Origin: Litchfieldia alkalitelluris
GTDB taxonomy: Bacteria; Bacillota; Bacilli; Bacillales; Salisediminibacteriaceae
DNA: 64,000 nt
NCBI RefSeq assembly: GCF_002153425.1
Contig: NZ_KZ119600.1
Span: 1,285,103 to 1,349,102 of the forward strand
Reading direction: 5' to 3'
Shown here: positions 26,556 through 35,189 of the stretch, one piece after another
How the letters are laid out: the number at the start of each line of letters is the position of its first letter
Position numbering within the stretch: the stretch's first letter is position 1
Program-made: the position numbers and the translations under genes
The notes under the pieces: generated by a model
Databases searched by the model: none
Told to the model about the DNA's origin: nothing
What the model saw: the letters and a program-made list of their open reading frames with translations, nothing else

Positions 26556-26588
26556 GCTGCAATGGCATTTGTTCATTGCGGCTTTTTG
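26556..26588 (+). terminator. second terminator in the leader
   Basis: A GCTGCAATG/CATTGCGGC stem (one G-U) with a TTTTT tail, about 50 bases before the MutS2-like start codon. A tandem terminator directly in front of a gene implies conditional read-through. Confidence 0.75.
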
Positions 26589-26635
26589 TGTATTCAAAAA
26601 CCATTGACTAAATACTAAGGAGGATTATTAATCCA

Positions 26636-28567
26636 ATGAAGAACCATACAATGAAGGTCCTGCAATACGATATGATTTTACAGGACGTTGCAAACCATGC
26701 CCTTACTAACCGTGGGAAAGAGACTATAAAACAATTAAGCCCGACAACAAATAAACAAATGATTGAAAGGTTGCTGAATGAAGTTACAGAGGCGGTAGGT
26801 GTATTAAATATTAGCGGAAGTGTTCCCATTCATAGTTTGGATGAGATAATTACTTACCTGGAACAGGCTAATAAAGGACTATTTTTGCGCCCAGATCAGT
26901 TAACCAGCATCATATCCTTTTTAGACCATTGTACTAAGCTAAAGCGATTTATGAAGGACAAAAGCTATGTAGCACCAACTATTAGCTTATACACGGAATC
27001 TATTGGAGAATTAAGTGACCTAGAGAGTGAAATTCAGCGATGTTTGAGGCATGGTAAAGTGGACGACTACGCCAGCCAGGAGTTAGCCCGTGTTCGAAAA
27101 CAGATTAATATACTTGTAGGTCGATTGAAGGATAAGGCCAACCAAATGACCAAATCCAGGAAGTACAACCCGTATCTACAAGAACACCATATTTTTGAAA
27201 AAAATGGACATCTTGTTTTGGCAATAAAAAGGGAATTCCGCAATAAGGTAAATGGAACTGTAATTGAATCATCTGCGAGTGGTGCAACATTGTTTATAGA
27301 ACCTAATGAGCTTAGTGAGCTCCAAGAGGAAATCCAGATGCTACGATATACAGAAGAGTATGAAGTGGAACAAGTTTTATATACGCTAACTGGAATGATC
27401 TTAGAAAAAGAAAGTGAGATTAAAGTTGCGGTGGACGTGATGCATCAATACGATGTTATTTTTGCAAAAGGGAAGTATAGCAGGCAGATTAACGGTTGTG
27501 CTCCAGAGTTAAATGAAGAGTATATGATCGATTTAAGGGAGGCTCGTCATCCAATGCTCGGGATGGAGGCTGTACCCCTAACACTTTGCTTTGGAGAGAC
27601 AGACCGTGCACTAATTATTACTGGGCCTAATACAGGGGGAAAAACGGTCACATTAAAAACAATTGGGCTTCTCACGATGATGGCACAAACGGGTCTTCAC
27701 ATTCCAGCAGAAAAAGGGACAAATCTGCAAATTTTTCATCATATCTTTGTTGATATTGGGGATGGGCAAAGCATTGAACAGAATTTGAGTACGTTTAGCT
27801 CAAGGCTTGTAAATATTATTGAAATTCTTCAAGAAACAAATGAACAAAGTCTCGTTCTATTGGATGAACTTGGATCTGGAACGGATCCTGGGGAAGGGAT
27901 GGGGCTGGCCATTGCGCTAATGGAACAGCTCTTCGAGAAGGGAGCAACCATGTTTGCTACAACTCACTACAGTGAAATGAAGGATTTTGCGAACGAGCGG
28001 GAAGGTTTCATGATTGGATCGATGGAATTCGATTTAGAAACATTGCGGCCAACTTATCGTCTTTTGTTGGGGGAGGGTGGTAAAAGTCAGGCTTTTGATA
28101 TTGCATTAAAGCTTGGGCTTCATCCTAAGATTATTGAAAAAGCACATCAGATAACGTACAAACAGGATAAAAAGTTCGAGATTGAGCGTCCCGAGGTACT
28201 TAAGCAGTCCCGGTTTGAAAGGCAGATAGAAAGGAACAAGTATGCACGAAATGCTACAAAGAGCGTCATCAACAAGGTGGAGGATAAAGTAACGTTGTTT
28301 TCCCAAGGGGATAATGTCAGGCTTCCAGCAACGGGAGAGATGGGGATTGTCTACAAAGGACCTGATGAGATGGGGAATTATGTGGTGCAGGTCAAGGGGG
28401 AGAAACGGAAGGTAAATCATAAGCGTCTTTCGCTGTATGTCGCGGCTAGTCAGTTATACCCGGAAGATTATGATTTTGATATTGTGTTCAAATCCAAGGA
28501 GTACCGGAAGAAGAAGCATATGATGGATCGAAAGTTTGTAGAAGGACTTGTGATTGAGGAGGAATAA
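26636..28567 (+). CDS. MutS2-like ATPase without Smr domain
   Basis: 643 residues. The N-terminal core/lever region resembles MutS2 (LQYDMILQDVANHALTNRGKE). The ABC-type ATPase has Walker A GPNTGGKT near residue 330, Walker B LVLLDELGSGTDPGEG, and the ATTHYSEMK switch. After a shortened linker comes a KOW-like domain (GDNVRLPATGEMGIVYKG). The C-terminal Smr nuclease domain of full MutS2 (about 780 residues) is absent. MutS2 of Bacillus acts on collided ribosomes; the KOW domain is retained here, so a ribosome-directed role is plausible. AGGAGG precedes the ATG. Regulation is probably by the attenuator upstream. Confidence 0.85.
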   Translation: MKNHTMKVLQYDMILQDVANHALTNRGKETIKQLSPTTNKQMIERLLNEVTEAVGVLNISGSVPIHSLDEIITYLEQANKGLFLRPDQLTSIISFLDHCTKLKRFMKDKSYVAPTISLYTESIGELSDLESEIQRCLRHGKVDDYASQELARVRKQINILVGRLKDKANQMTKSRKYNPYLQEHHIFEKNGHLVLAIKREFRNKVNGTVIESSASGATLFIEPNELSELQEEIQMLRYTEEYEVEQVLYTLTGMILEKESEIKVAVDVMHQYDVIFAKGKYSRQINGCAPELNEEYMIDLREARHPMLGMEAVPLTLCFGETDRALIITGPNTGGKTVTLKTIGLLTMMAQTGLHIPAEKGTNLQIFHHIFVDIGDGQSIEQNLSTFSSRLVNIIEILQETNEQSLVLLDELGSGTDPGEGMGLAIALMEQLFEKGATMFATTHYSEMKDFANEREGFMIGSMEFDLETLRPTYRLLLGEGGKSQAFDIALKLGLHPKIIEKAHQITYKQDKKFEIERPEVLKQSRFERQIERNKYARNATKSVINKVEDKVTLFSQGDNVRLPATGEMGIVYKGPDEMGNYVVQVKGEKRKVNHKRLSLYVAASQLYPEDYDFDIVFKSKEYRKKKHMMDRKFVEGLVIEEE

Positions 28568-28619
28568 AGAGGAGTTAACAGGAAGCTATGTGTGATGTGG
28601 TGTAAACTTAAATGCTGAA

Positions 28620-28672
28620 ATGCTGCCCCCTGTGAGGTAATTCCTACTCTACTTGGGGGCAGGTGCTTTTCT
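28620..28672 (+). terminator. dispersed hairpin, variant copy
   Basis: A CTGCCCCC...GGGGGCAG stem with a T-tail; the loop differs (TGTGAGGTAATTCC), so it is the most diverged family member. It lies about 50 bases after the MutS2-like gene. Confidence 0.65.
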
Positions 28673-28678
28673 CAGTAA

Positions 28679-28722
28679 AAAACCCAGAAACTGAACCTGT
28701 ACTGGTCCAATTAACGGGTTTA
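28679..28722. repeat. AACCCAGAAAC hairpin repeat, copy 1
   Basis: AACCCAGAAACTGAACCTGT then ACTGGTCC and GGGTTT. It is closely related to 33302-33345; the loop (GAACCTGTACTGGTCC) is the same in both. Confidence 0.75.
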
Positions 28723-28754
28723 CTTCAGAGGTGTAAACAAGCCATTCACAAGCA

Positions 28755-28770
28755 AAATCACATGTGATTT
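28755..28770. promoter_or_regulatory. 16-bp perfect palindrome
   Basis: AAATCACATGTGATTT, also present at 60655-60670. Here it is 235 bases before the amidase and flanked by further TGTGATTT copies. The rest of 28568-29004 shows no gene. Confidence 0.6.
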
Positions 28771-29004
28771 CACTGTGATTTGCTATGTGTATTCCATTGT
28801 GAAAAGGAAGGTTTTGTATATTTATGTTAAAATAAATGAAATGAATATATAGACTTTGTGAAGCAATGTACTTAAAGTAACGGGGGAGTTTACTAAATAT
28901 GGTAATGTGAATAAACTATTATTAGGAGTAAGGTGGAAAAATGTATTAGGTATTATTACTTTAAAGGAAAGTACGTGTAGGTAAATAATTATATGGAGAG
29001 TATT

Positions 29005-30477
29005 ATGTCTATAAATTTTGATGAATTTTTCAGAGACGAATTAACAATAAATGATATACAGGTTGCTATGGAGAATGAAGTAGTGACTACAAAAGAAATG
29101 GTTAAGTATTATTTACACAGGATTGCAAAGTATGACCAAGATGGTCCTAAAGTAAATTCTATACTGGAAATAAACCCTGATGCTATTTTCATAGCTGAAG
29201 CACTTGACTATGAAAGAAAGGTTTCGGGTGCTAGAGGACCTTTGCATGGTATTCCCGTATTTTTGAAAGACAATATCGAAACACATGATTCCATGCATAC
29301 AAGTGCTGGCACTATTGCATTAGAAAATCATATTGCTAGCCAAGATGCGTTTCTTGTTGAAAGGCTGCGTGAAGCAGGTGCAGTCATTTTAGGAAAAACT
29401 AATATGACAGAATTAGCAAATGGAATGGCAAGTGAAATGTGGGCAGGTTATAGTTCAAGAGGTGGACAAGTTTTAAACCCGTATGGGGACCCTGACCTTT
29501 TTGTTGGTGGTTCTAGTTCAGGTTCGGCTGTTGCGGTTGCAACAAATTTCACTGTTATTTCTATTGGTACAGAGACTGATGCGTCTATACTTAGCCCGGC
29601 AATTCAAAATTCAGTAGTAGGTATTAAACCAACTGTTGGTTTAATAAGTCGTAGAGGAATTATTCCTTTTACTTATTCTCAAGATACGGCAGGACCGTTA
29701 GCAAGAACTGTAACAGATGCTACCTTGTTGTTAGAAGTTCTAACAGGTATTGATAAATGTGACCCAGCTACTTATAAACGTAAAGATATACCCCATCAAG
29801 AATATTCCAATTATTTAGATGCTGCGGGACTAAAAGGGGCAAGAATTGGAATTTTTATGGGTGCCTCAGAAGGCTTTCTTCAATCAGATGAGTACGATGA
29901 TGGATTATATAAAAATGTCATTCAAACATTAAGTAATAAAGGTGCTATTCTCATAGAAGATGTTGATATTCCTTCTTTTAATAGAGAGTGGAGCTGGGGA
30001 GTATCTTTATACGAATTCAAACACAGTTTAGAAAACTATCTTTCACAGTTACCAGCGCAATTACCTGTTCATTCAATTACAGAGTTAATTAAGTTTAATA
30101 ATGATATTGGAGATAGAGCATTAAAGTATGGACAGAATAAATTGGAGCTTAGAGCAGAGTTGCCGAATACATTAAGAAGTGCAGAATATTTGAACTCAAA
30201 GTTGGATGATTTGTATTTTTCTCAGGAACAGGGAATTGACTTTACTTTAAAAAAGTATAACCTTGATGCCATTCTTTTTCCTTCATATGTGGGTTCAACT
30301 ATTTGTGCAAAAGCTGGATACCCAAGTATTGCAGTACCAGCTGGATATAAGAAAAATGGAAGACCTTTTGGAGTAACGTTTGCAGGGACAGCTTTCTCTG
30401 AAGGGGGTTTGATAAAAATAGCTTATGCGTATGAACAAGCTACTAATCATAGACGAACTCCAAAACTTAGAGTATAA
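29005..30477 (+). CDS. amidase signature family hydrolase
   Basis: 490 residues. The Ser-cisSer-Lys triad is visible: Lys in VFLKDNIE, the glycine/serine-rich GGSSSGSAVAVA, and the nucleophile Ser in TETDASI (the usual text is GTDTGGSIR, so the loop is slightly altered). The length and C-terminal SIAVPAGYKKNGRPFGVTF match free-standing amidases rather than GatA; no gatB or gatC is adjacent. ATG 29005 has GGAGAG five bases upstream and is favoured over 28993. Substrate unknown. Confidence 0.88.
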   Translation: MSINFDEFFRDELTINDIQVAMENEVVTTKEMVKYYLHRIAKYDQDGPKVNSILEINPDAIFIAEALDYERKVSGARGPLHGIPVFLKDNIETHDSMHTSAGTIALENHIASQDAFLVERLREAGAVILGKTNMTELANGMASEMWAGYSSRGGQVLNPYGDPDLFVGGSSSGSAVAVATNFTVISIGTETDASILSPAIQNSVVGIKPTVGLISRRGIIPFTYSQDTAGPLARTVTDATLLLEVLTGIDKCDPATYKRKDIPHQEYSNYLDAAGLKGARIGIFMGASEGFLQSDEYDDGLYKNVIQTLSNKGAILIEDVDIPSFNREWSWGVSLYEFKHSLENYLSQLPAQLPVHSITELIKFNNDIGDRALKYGQNKLELRAELPNTLRSAEYLNSKLDDLYFSQEQGIDFTLKKYNLDAILFPSYVGSTICAKAGYPSIAVPAGYKKNGRPFGVTFAGTAFSEGGLIKIAYAYEQATNHRRTPKLRV

Positions 30478-30529
30478 AATCCCCCTCTAATTAAAGGAGG
30501 ATTGATTTAGATTGTGAAAAAATACACTT

Positions 30530-30600
30530 AAACAAACGGAGGCGTCAGCATAAGATGCTGTCGCAACTCTTGTTCAAAAAACGGGAGCATGCTTTAAGTA
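30530..30600 (+). repeat. AACGGG two-box intergenic repeat (site A)
   Basis: First box CAAACGGAGGCGTCAG (from 30532) and second box AAACGGGAGCATGCTTTAAG (from 30579) are about 45 bases apart, between amidase and NUDIX genes. Confidence 0.6.
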
Positions 30601-30625
30601 AAATGAGACGGAGGGGGTTGTTTGT

Positions 30626-31078
30626 GTGACTGTCAATAATAATTTTACTAAAGTAACTGCATACATAACACGAATAAAAGAAGGAGAAATTCAATTACTT
30701 ACAATGGTAGAGGAAGGTATGGAAGCGTATGGACATCAAGTTCCAGGTGGTACTTTGGAGTTAGGGGAAGAGTTAGAAGAATGCCTACTCAGAGAAGTTT
30801 ATGAAGAAGCTGAACTCACCGAAGTAAAAATAAATACGTATCTTGGGGAACATAAATATTTTCTAGCCAAGAAAAATGCAGATATTACACGCCACTACTT
30901 TCATTTAACAATAGAAGATTGCGAGGATAGATTCACAGTTGTTGTTCGTAGTCAGGATGAAGATAATGGATGGATTTATCATTATAGATGGCTTAACTTA
31001 GATAACACAACCATCCCTAAACTCGGTGGCCATCTAGGATTGGGGCTAGAAAAATTGTATAAATCTATATTTAATTGA
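30626..31078 (+). CDS. NUDIX hydrolase
   Basis: 150 residues. The Nudix box GGTLELGEELEECLLREVYEEAEL (pattern Gx5Ex7REUxEExGU, the last Gly replaced by Glu-Ala) binds the divalent cation and diphosphate. The GTG start follows a GGAGGGGG site. Substrate not predictable. It stands alone between two AACGGG repeats. Confidence 0.88.
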   Translation: MTVNNNFTKVTAYITRIKEGEIQLLTMVEEGMEAYGHQVPGGTLELGEELEECLLREVYEEAELTEVKINTYLGEHKYFLAKKNADITRHYFHLTIEDCEDRFTVVVRSQDEDNGWIYHYRWLNLDNTTIPKLGGHLGLGLEKLYKSIFN

Positions 31079-31099
31079 GTTAAAACTTCGTAATACTTT

Positions 31100-31172
31100 A
31101 CACGTAACGGCGTGCAATACTTTAAGAAACTGCCAGGACTTTTATGGTGCTAACGGGGAGTTTACTTAAAGA
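31100..31172 (+). repeat. AACGGG two-box repeat (site B)
   Basis: Boxes CGTAACGGCGTGCAATAC (31103) and GCTAACGGGGAGTTTACTT (31149) are about 46 bases apart. A terminator hairpin overlaps the 3' end. Confidence 0.7.
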
Positions 31173-31208
31173 ACAGGAGCAGTCATCTTGGCTGCTCCTG
31201 TTCCTTTT
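31171..31208 (+). terminator. intrinsic terminator
   Basis: GAACAGGAGCAG pairs with CTGCTCCTGTTC around TCATCTTGG, followed by a T-rich tail. Confidence 0.85.
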
Positions 31209-31335
31209 ATTTACCAGTAATGCAGTAATAAAACTTCAAGATTCTAGGGTGATAATGTGGAGTATTCTTGGAAAAGGTAATATGTATTATTTTTTGGTTA
31301 ATAAGACATTCTAATACTGAAAGGTGGAATGTTTT

Positions 31336-31860
31336 GTGAAGGGAAAGCATTTTGGAGTAAGTTTTTTAATACTATCGATAATGATTGTTATTGGGGGTTT
31401 ACCCATTATTCTTAGAAGGGGGCAAATAAGAGATTGGGCTTTAGTGTATTTATTTAATGCAGCTACGAACGTTTTTATTGACAAAATCGTTACAAAATAT
31501 AAAGTAGTAAAATATCCAGTCCGTTTGCTTCCAAAAATTTTTAAAACAAATATTGCATTTGATTACTTTGTATATCCATTTATTACAATTTTGTATAATC
31601 AATTAACATATAAAGATAATTTATTGATGATTATTTACAAAGTTTTTTTAGTAGCATTTCCTATGTTACTTATCGAATTATGGGCAGAGAAAAAAACTTC
31701 TTTAATTAAGTGGGGGAAGGGTTGGAATTGGTACCACACTTATTTCAGTATTATAATAAAATCTCTTATTACAAGGTGGGTTATTAGAGAGATAAGAGAA
31801 ATGGCAAAACGAGAGGATAAGGACCAGAAATATAATGAGAAGGTATCATTTGCACTTTAA
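31336..31860 (+). CDS. CBO0543-family membrane protein
   Basis: About 174 residues. DWALVYLFNAATNVFIDKIV, YPVRLLPKIF, LYNQLTYKD and KWNWYH-like KGWNWYHTYFSIIIKS are hallmarks of this Bacillus membrane family of unknown role. About four spans. GTG 31336 with AAAGGTGG eight bases upstream is preferred over GTG 31324. It is followed after 15 bases by a second membrane gene. Confidence 0.8.
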   Translation: MKGKHFGVSFLILSIMIVIGGLPIILRRGQIRDWALVYLFNAATNVFIDKIVTKYKVVKYPVRLLPKIFKTNIAFDYFVYPFITILYNQLTYKDNLLMIIYKVFLVAFPMLLIELWAEKKTSLIKWGKGWNWYHTYFSIIIKSLITRWVIREIREMAKREDKDQKYNEKVSFAL

Positions 31861-31875
31861 ATTGAGGGATTTCAT

Positions 31876-32667
31876 ATGAATAACTTTCAACCCACAAATA
31901 AAGAACGGAGATTCAAAGCCTATGTTAGTCCAATCGGTACAACACAACTGCATCTTCGAAATCCATACATCGTCGCTTGGTGGTCAGCTGCATTTCCTGG
32001 CTTTGGTCACCTTCTTTTATCAAAATATCTTAGGGGGTATGCCCTATTTCTTTGGGAAATTCTCGTTAATAACATGGCAAATATCAATCTTGCTATTGTT
32101 CATTCTTTTACTGGTAATATTGATATGGCAAAGGAAGTATTAGAACCCAGGTGGATGCTCCTCTATCTCCCCGTCTACTTTTTCGGGATATGGGATAGTT
32201 ATCGCACTTCTGTTGATATGAACAAAGTGTTTATATTAGCAGAACGAGAAAATGCAGATTTTACCTCCTATACCATCGGTGCGTTGGAAATAAATTACCT
32301 AGACAAAAGAAGACCTATTATGGCAGTATTATGGTCACTCTTTACACCAGGGTTGGGGCAACTATATATTCATCGTGTTTTAACAGCAGCTTTCACTATG
32401 GCTTTTATGATTGCATTTGTGTACTTTTCAAATGTACTTGTTGCCATCCATTATCTTTTCATTGGAGAAATTGGACAAGCAACAGCAGCATTAGACCCTC
32501 AATGGTTTTTATTTATTCCTTCGCACTTCGGCTTTGCAGTTTATGATTCATATGTAAATACCGTTGAAAATAATAAACTGTATGAAAGTGAACAAAGGAA
32601 ATTTCTAAGAAAAAAGTACCAGCACTATCGTGTAAAAATTCCTGTTAAAGTAGATGAGGTGAAATAA
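31876..32667 (+). CDS. duplicated TM2-like membrane protein
   Basis: 263 residues made of two similar halves: residues ~30-115 (AFPGFGHLLLSKYLRGYALFLWE...WDSYRTSVDMN) and ~150-245 (FTPGLGQLYIHRVLTAAFTMAF...YDSYVNTVENN). The PG(F/L)G(H/Q)L(L/Y)xxxYxRG motif resembles TM2-type domains. Each half has two or three spans, followed by a cytoplasmic motif with Asp-Ser-Tyr. Function unknown; it lies in a three-gene operon of membrane proteins, one base before the next gene. Confidence 0.7.
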   Translation: MNNFQPTNKERRFKAYVSPIGTTQLHLRNPYIVAWWSAAFPGFGHLLLSKYLRGYALFLWEILVNNMANINLAIVHSFTGNIDMAKEVLEPRWMLLYLPVYFFGIWDSYRTSVDMNKVFILAERENADFTSYTIGALEINYLDKRRPIMAVLWSLFTPGLGQLYIHRVLTAAFTMAFMIAFVYFSNVLVAIHYLFIGEIGQATAALDPQWFLFIPSHFGFAVYDSYVNTVENNKLYESEQRKFLRKKYQHYRVKIPVKVDEVK

Positions 32668-32668
32668 T

Positions 32669-33130
32669 TTGCAAATTTTTTCAACGTTCGAACACTCATC
32701 GTATCTTGAATTAGCCATTACATCTTTAGAAAAAATCGGAGTAAAAAAAGAGCAGATTCTCGCAGTTCCACTTATAAACCGAGTAGAAGAAAGAAGATTG
32801 TTTGATACTCTCCATCGAGCAGATGGTATTAGCTTATTTGATAAGGGTGCTGCGATTGGAACTGCATTTTCTGTTATTGGAGCAAGTATTGGCTTTGTAT
32901 TGGATTGGGGACCAATTTTTTGGGGGTTAATTGGTGGAGCAATTGGATTTCTTATAGGGTTTATAATCGATTACATCATTTTTAAAATAGTACATAAAAG
33001 AAAACGAGAAGCAAAAGGAAAGAAATCAGAAGTTGTATTAGTCATCGAGTGCCCAAGTGAACTTTTAGAGAAAGTAGAAGAGGTACTTTGGGAACACTTA
33101 GCATTAGGTGTTGCTAAAGTGGAGGGATAG
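32669..33130 (+). CDS. small membrane protein with glycine-zipper span
   Basis: 153 residues with a TTG start. Soluble ends flank a hydrophobic middle (residues ~70-112) with repeated Gly every 3-4 positions (GAAIGTAFSVIGASIGF, GLIGGAIGFLIGF). The N-terminal half (FEHSSYLELAITSLEKIGVKKEQILAVPL) resembles ferredoxin-like sensing domains of DUF1269/general stress proteins, but this is tentative. It is translationally coupled to the preceding gene. Confidence 0.65.
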   Translation: MQIFSTFEHSSYLELAITSLEKIGVKKEQILAVPLINRVEERRLFDTLHRADGISLFDKGAAIGTAFSVIGASIGFVLDWGPIFWGLIGGAIGFLIGFIIDYIIFKIVHKRKREAKGKKSEVVLVIECPSELLEKVEEVLWEHLALGVAKVEG

Positions 33131-33139
33131 TCTTTTGTT

Positions 33140-33172
33140 GTACAAACGGCGTGCGTTAGTACGATAAGCAAA
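33140..33172 (+). repeat. AACGG repeat, single box (site C)
   Basis: TACAAACGGCGTGCGTTAGT followed by ACGATAAGCAAAT, ten bases after the operon stop. Confidence 0.55.
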
Positions 33173-33181
33173 TATGAAAAC

Positions 33182-33210
33182 AAAGGCACGAAGAACTTTC
33201 ATGCCTTTTT
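33182..33210 (+). terminator. terminator hairpin
   Basis: AAAGGCA pairs with TGCCTTT, with a TTTTT tail, after the membrane operon. Confidence 0.7.
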
Positions 33211-33301
33211 AATCTGTGATGATACTGTGATTTCGGTTGTGAAAGTTGTGTGATTTATCTTGTGAATTTATCTGTGATTTGACGTTTTACACCTCGCAAA
33301 G

Positions 33302-33345
33302 AAAACCCAGAAACCGAACCTGTACTGGTCCGGTCTCTGGGTTTT
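33302..33345. repeat. AACCCAGAAAC hairpin repeat, copy 2 (also a terminator)
   Basis: AAAACCCAGAAACCG pairs with CGGTCTCTGGGTTTT. It sits between convergent genes and can terminate either. It matches the copy at 28679. TGTGATTT copies and TTTTACACCTC precede it. Confidence 0.8.
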
Positions 33346-33439
33346 ACAATGGGCTTGCTAGATGTATCTTTGAGGTCACAATAAATATTGAACTGGTTAT
33401 CGCAACCTTAGGTTATAACAGAAAGGCTTCTTCAAAAAC

Positions 33440-35050
33440 TTAGCGGCTATGGTTTGCAAGCCATTCGAAGATAGTCTCGCCGTTTTCATCTTCTACAAGG
33501 TTGTTGTAAATATAGTTCCATGAGTCGTGCGCACCAAAATAATGTTCTCCGTCGAAAACAGGTCCCTCAGGATACATCTTCAGCTTGGCGTCAACTCCAG
33601 CGGCCACTAAGTTTTCATAAGAGGCAGGAAGGTTGTTGGCGGCTCCGTCCGATGTGTTACCAACTAGATACATAGGTATATCCTTGTCGGCTATTATCTC
33701 TGCCTGTGACGCACTGATGTTACCTGCTGCGGTGAGGATCGCTGCAGCGTAGTCGATCTTATTTTCGGTGGTAGACGTTATTAGCGGTGTTGTCATGGCA
33801 GTACCCATGGATAGTCCGCCAACATAAATTCTGTCGGTGTCCACATTATTTTCAGCCACAATTCTATTAATCAGTTCTTCCATATCATCTAGTCTATTTG
33901 CGCTCCACCCGTCAGTAGTTGATTGCGGTGCTAAAACATAGGCGCCGTCAAGTGCTTCTTGGAATTCCTCGTCTGCAAAGGAAAGTGCTCTATTGCCAAT
34001 GAGGTTGCCACCAGGGTTATCACCATGATAACGCTCGCCTGTTCCATGGAACCAAATTAAAATAGGTCTTTTATTATCCTCGCTCGCATTTTCAGGTGAG
34101 TATAACGCGTATGTGCCACCACCAGGGGCATCTGAAATCTCAAATTGATCGAATAGAGGGTCATGCTTTGTTTCCCCCTGGACATAGGTCGCATATGCTA
34201 TTCCTGGGATTTCCTTTTCCTGCGTAATGTCTAGTTCAATGTCCGCATAGGCAATGAATGTAGCCCATGGTGTATCGCCTGCAGTGTACCACGCTGCGCG
34301 AGTAGCAGGAACGTCGTATCGATCAGCGTTGCTTCCGCTTGGCTCAGTTCTAGTATTCCATTCAATATCGAATTTCACATAGTTACCCTTCTCAACCCTA
34401 TTCCCATCTGCATCTGTAACATAGGCGTCAACAATATTCCACTTTGCCCAGCCATCTCCAAGTGCGTAACTCTCTTTTTCAGGATCCCAACCGAAATTTC
34501 CAAAGCTGCCCTGAACATCTCCGTTATGTTCGGTTACTCTAGCTTTTGCGAAGAAGGTGTCTTTATCTACGGATTCGGCGGTCAACGTAACGCCCATATC
34601 AATTAGCGCGCCGGAGAAGTAATATCCAGGGTTATTCGCAGTTCTCAACACGTCGAAGGAAATTGGACCTTCGTACAAAGCAGGAACAACAACCGTGGTG
34701 TTAAGCTCTTGGCCATTTACCTTTGTCAGTGTAAATACTACAGCTTGTTCCTCATTGGTCTGTTTAATGTTGATATCGAGCGCGCCTGCTCTCTGTTTGT
34801 TGTTCTCTACAGTGTACGGAGTGACCATGACTTCGCCCTCATTACCTGACCAGGACACATCGACTGAATTATTTCCGTTCCCGTTCCAGCCGACATTGAT
34901 TTCTCCGCTATACCAGCCGTCTACTGCTTCAAAAGATCCTGCCTCAAAGACGTTTACGTTATTGCTGACAGAAATGTTTAATGCCATTGCCGGTACTGCT
35001 AAGCCAAAGGTTATGACCAACGCCATTGCAATAGTTAAGTATTTTTTCAT
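33440..35050 (-). CDS. secreted esterase/peptidase with N-terminal beta domains
   Basis: 536 residues. The signal peptide KKYLTIAMALVITFGLAVPAMA is Sec-type. Residues ~25-290 are beta-rich and Ig-like. The C-terminal ~230 residues are an alpha/beta hydrolase of the PHB-depolymerase/prolyl-oligopeptidase kind: ILIWFHGTGERYHGDN (oxyanion region), nucleophile GGLSMGTA, and candidate His in GAHDSW. It is probably an extracellular carbohydrate or polyester esterase. Codons are visibly richer in G and C than neighbours. GAGGGA precedes the ATG. A short peptide ORF lies 13 bases upstream. Confidence 0.82.
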   Translation of the reverse strand: MKKYLTIAMALVITFGLAVPAMALNISVSNNVNVFEAGSFEAVDGWYSGEINVGWNGNGNNSVDVSWSGNEGEVMVTPYTVENNKQRAGALDINIKQTNEEQAVVFTLTKVNGQELNTTVVVPALYEGPISFDVLRTANNPGYYFSGALIDMGVTLTAESVDKDTFFAKARVTEHNGDVQGSFGNFGWDPEKESYALGDGWAKWNIVDAYVTDADGNRVEKGNYVKFDIEWNTRTEPSGSNADRYDVPATRAAWYTAGDTPWATFIAYADIELDITQEKEIPGIAYATYVQGETKHDPLFDQFEISDAPGGGTYALYSPENASEDNKRPILIWFHGTGERYHGDNPGGNLIGNRALSFADEEFQEALDGAYVLAPQSTTDGWSANRLDDMEELINRIVAENNVDTDRIYVGGLSMGTAMTTPLITSTTENKIDYAAAILTAAGNISASQAEIIADKDIPMYLVGNTSDGAANNLPASYENLVAAGVDAKLKMYPEGPVFDGEHYFGAHDSWNYIYNNLVEDENGETIFEWLANHSR

Positions 35051-35063
35051 AGTGAATCCCTCC

Positions 35064-35189
35064 CTAAATAAAATTTTTGCAGCCCCTTTTATTCTGAGGC
35101 TGAGATTCCTCAGTTACAGTTTTGTACTGAGGCGCAACATAGTTATGTGCCTTGATACAGGTGAGGTCCTTCATTATATGTCCCTTCAA
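35064..35189 (-). CDS. possible 41-residue peptide gene before the esterase
   Basis: On the minus strand an AAAGGAGGTGG site is followed at six bases by TTG, opening 41 codons that end 13 bases before the esterase. The product is polar and basic (CIKAHNYVAPQYKTVTEES), with two Cys and no signal peptide. It contains a CCTCAG..CTGAGG hairpin (35108-35132). It could be a leader peptide; coding status is uncertain. Beyond it, 35190-35775 shows no other gene. Confidence 0.4.
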   Translation of the reverse strand: MKGHIMKDLTCIKAHNYVAPQYKTVTEESQPQNKRGCKNFI

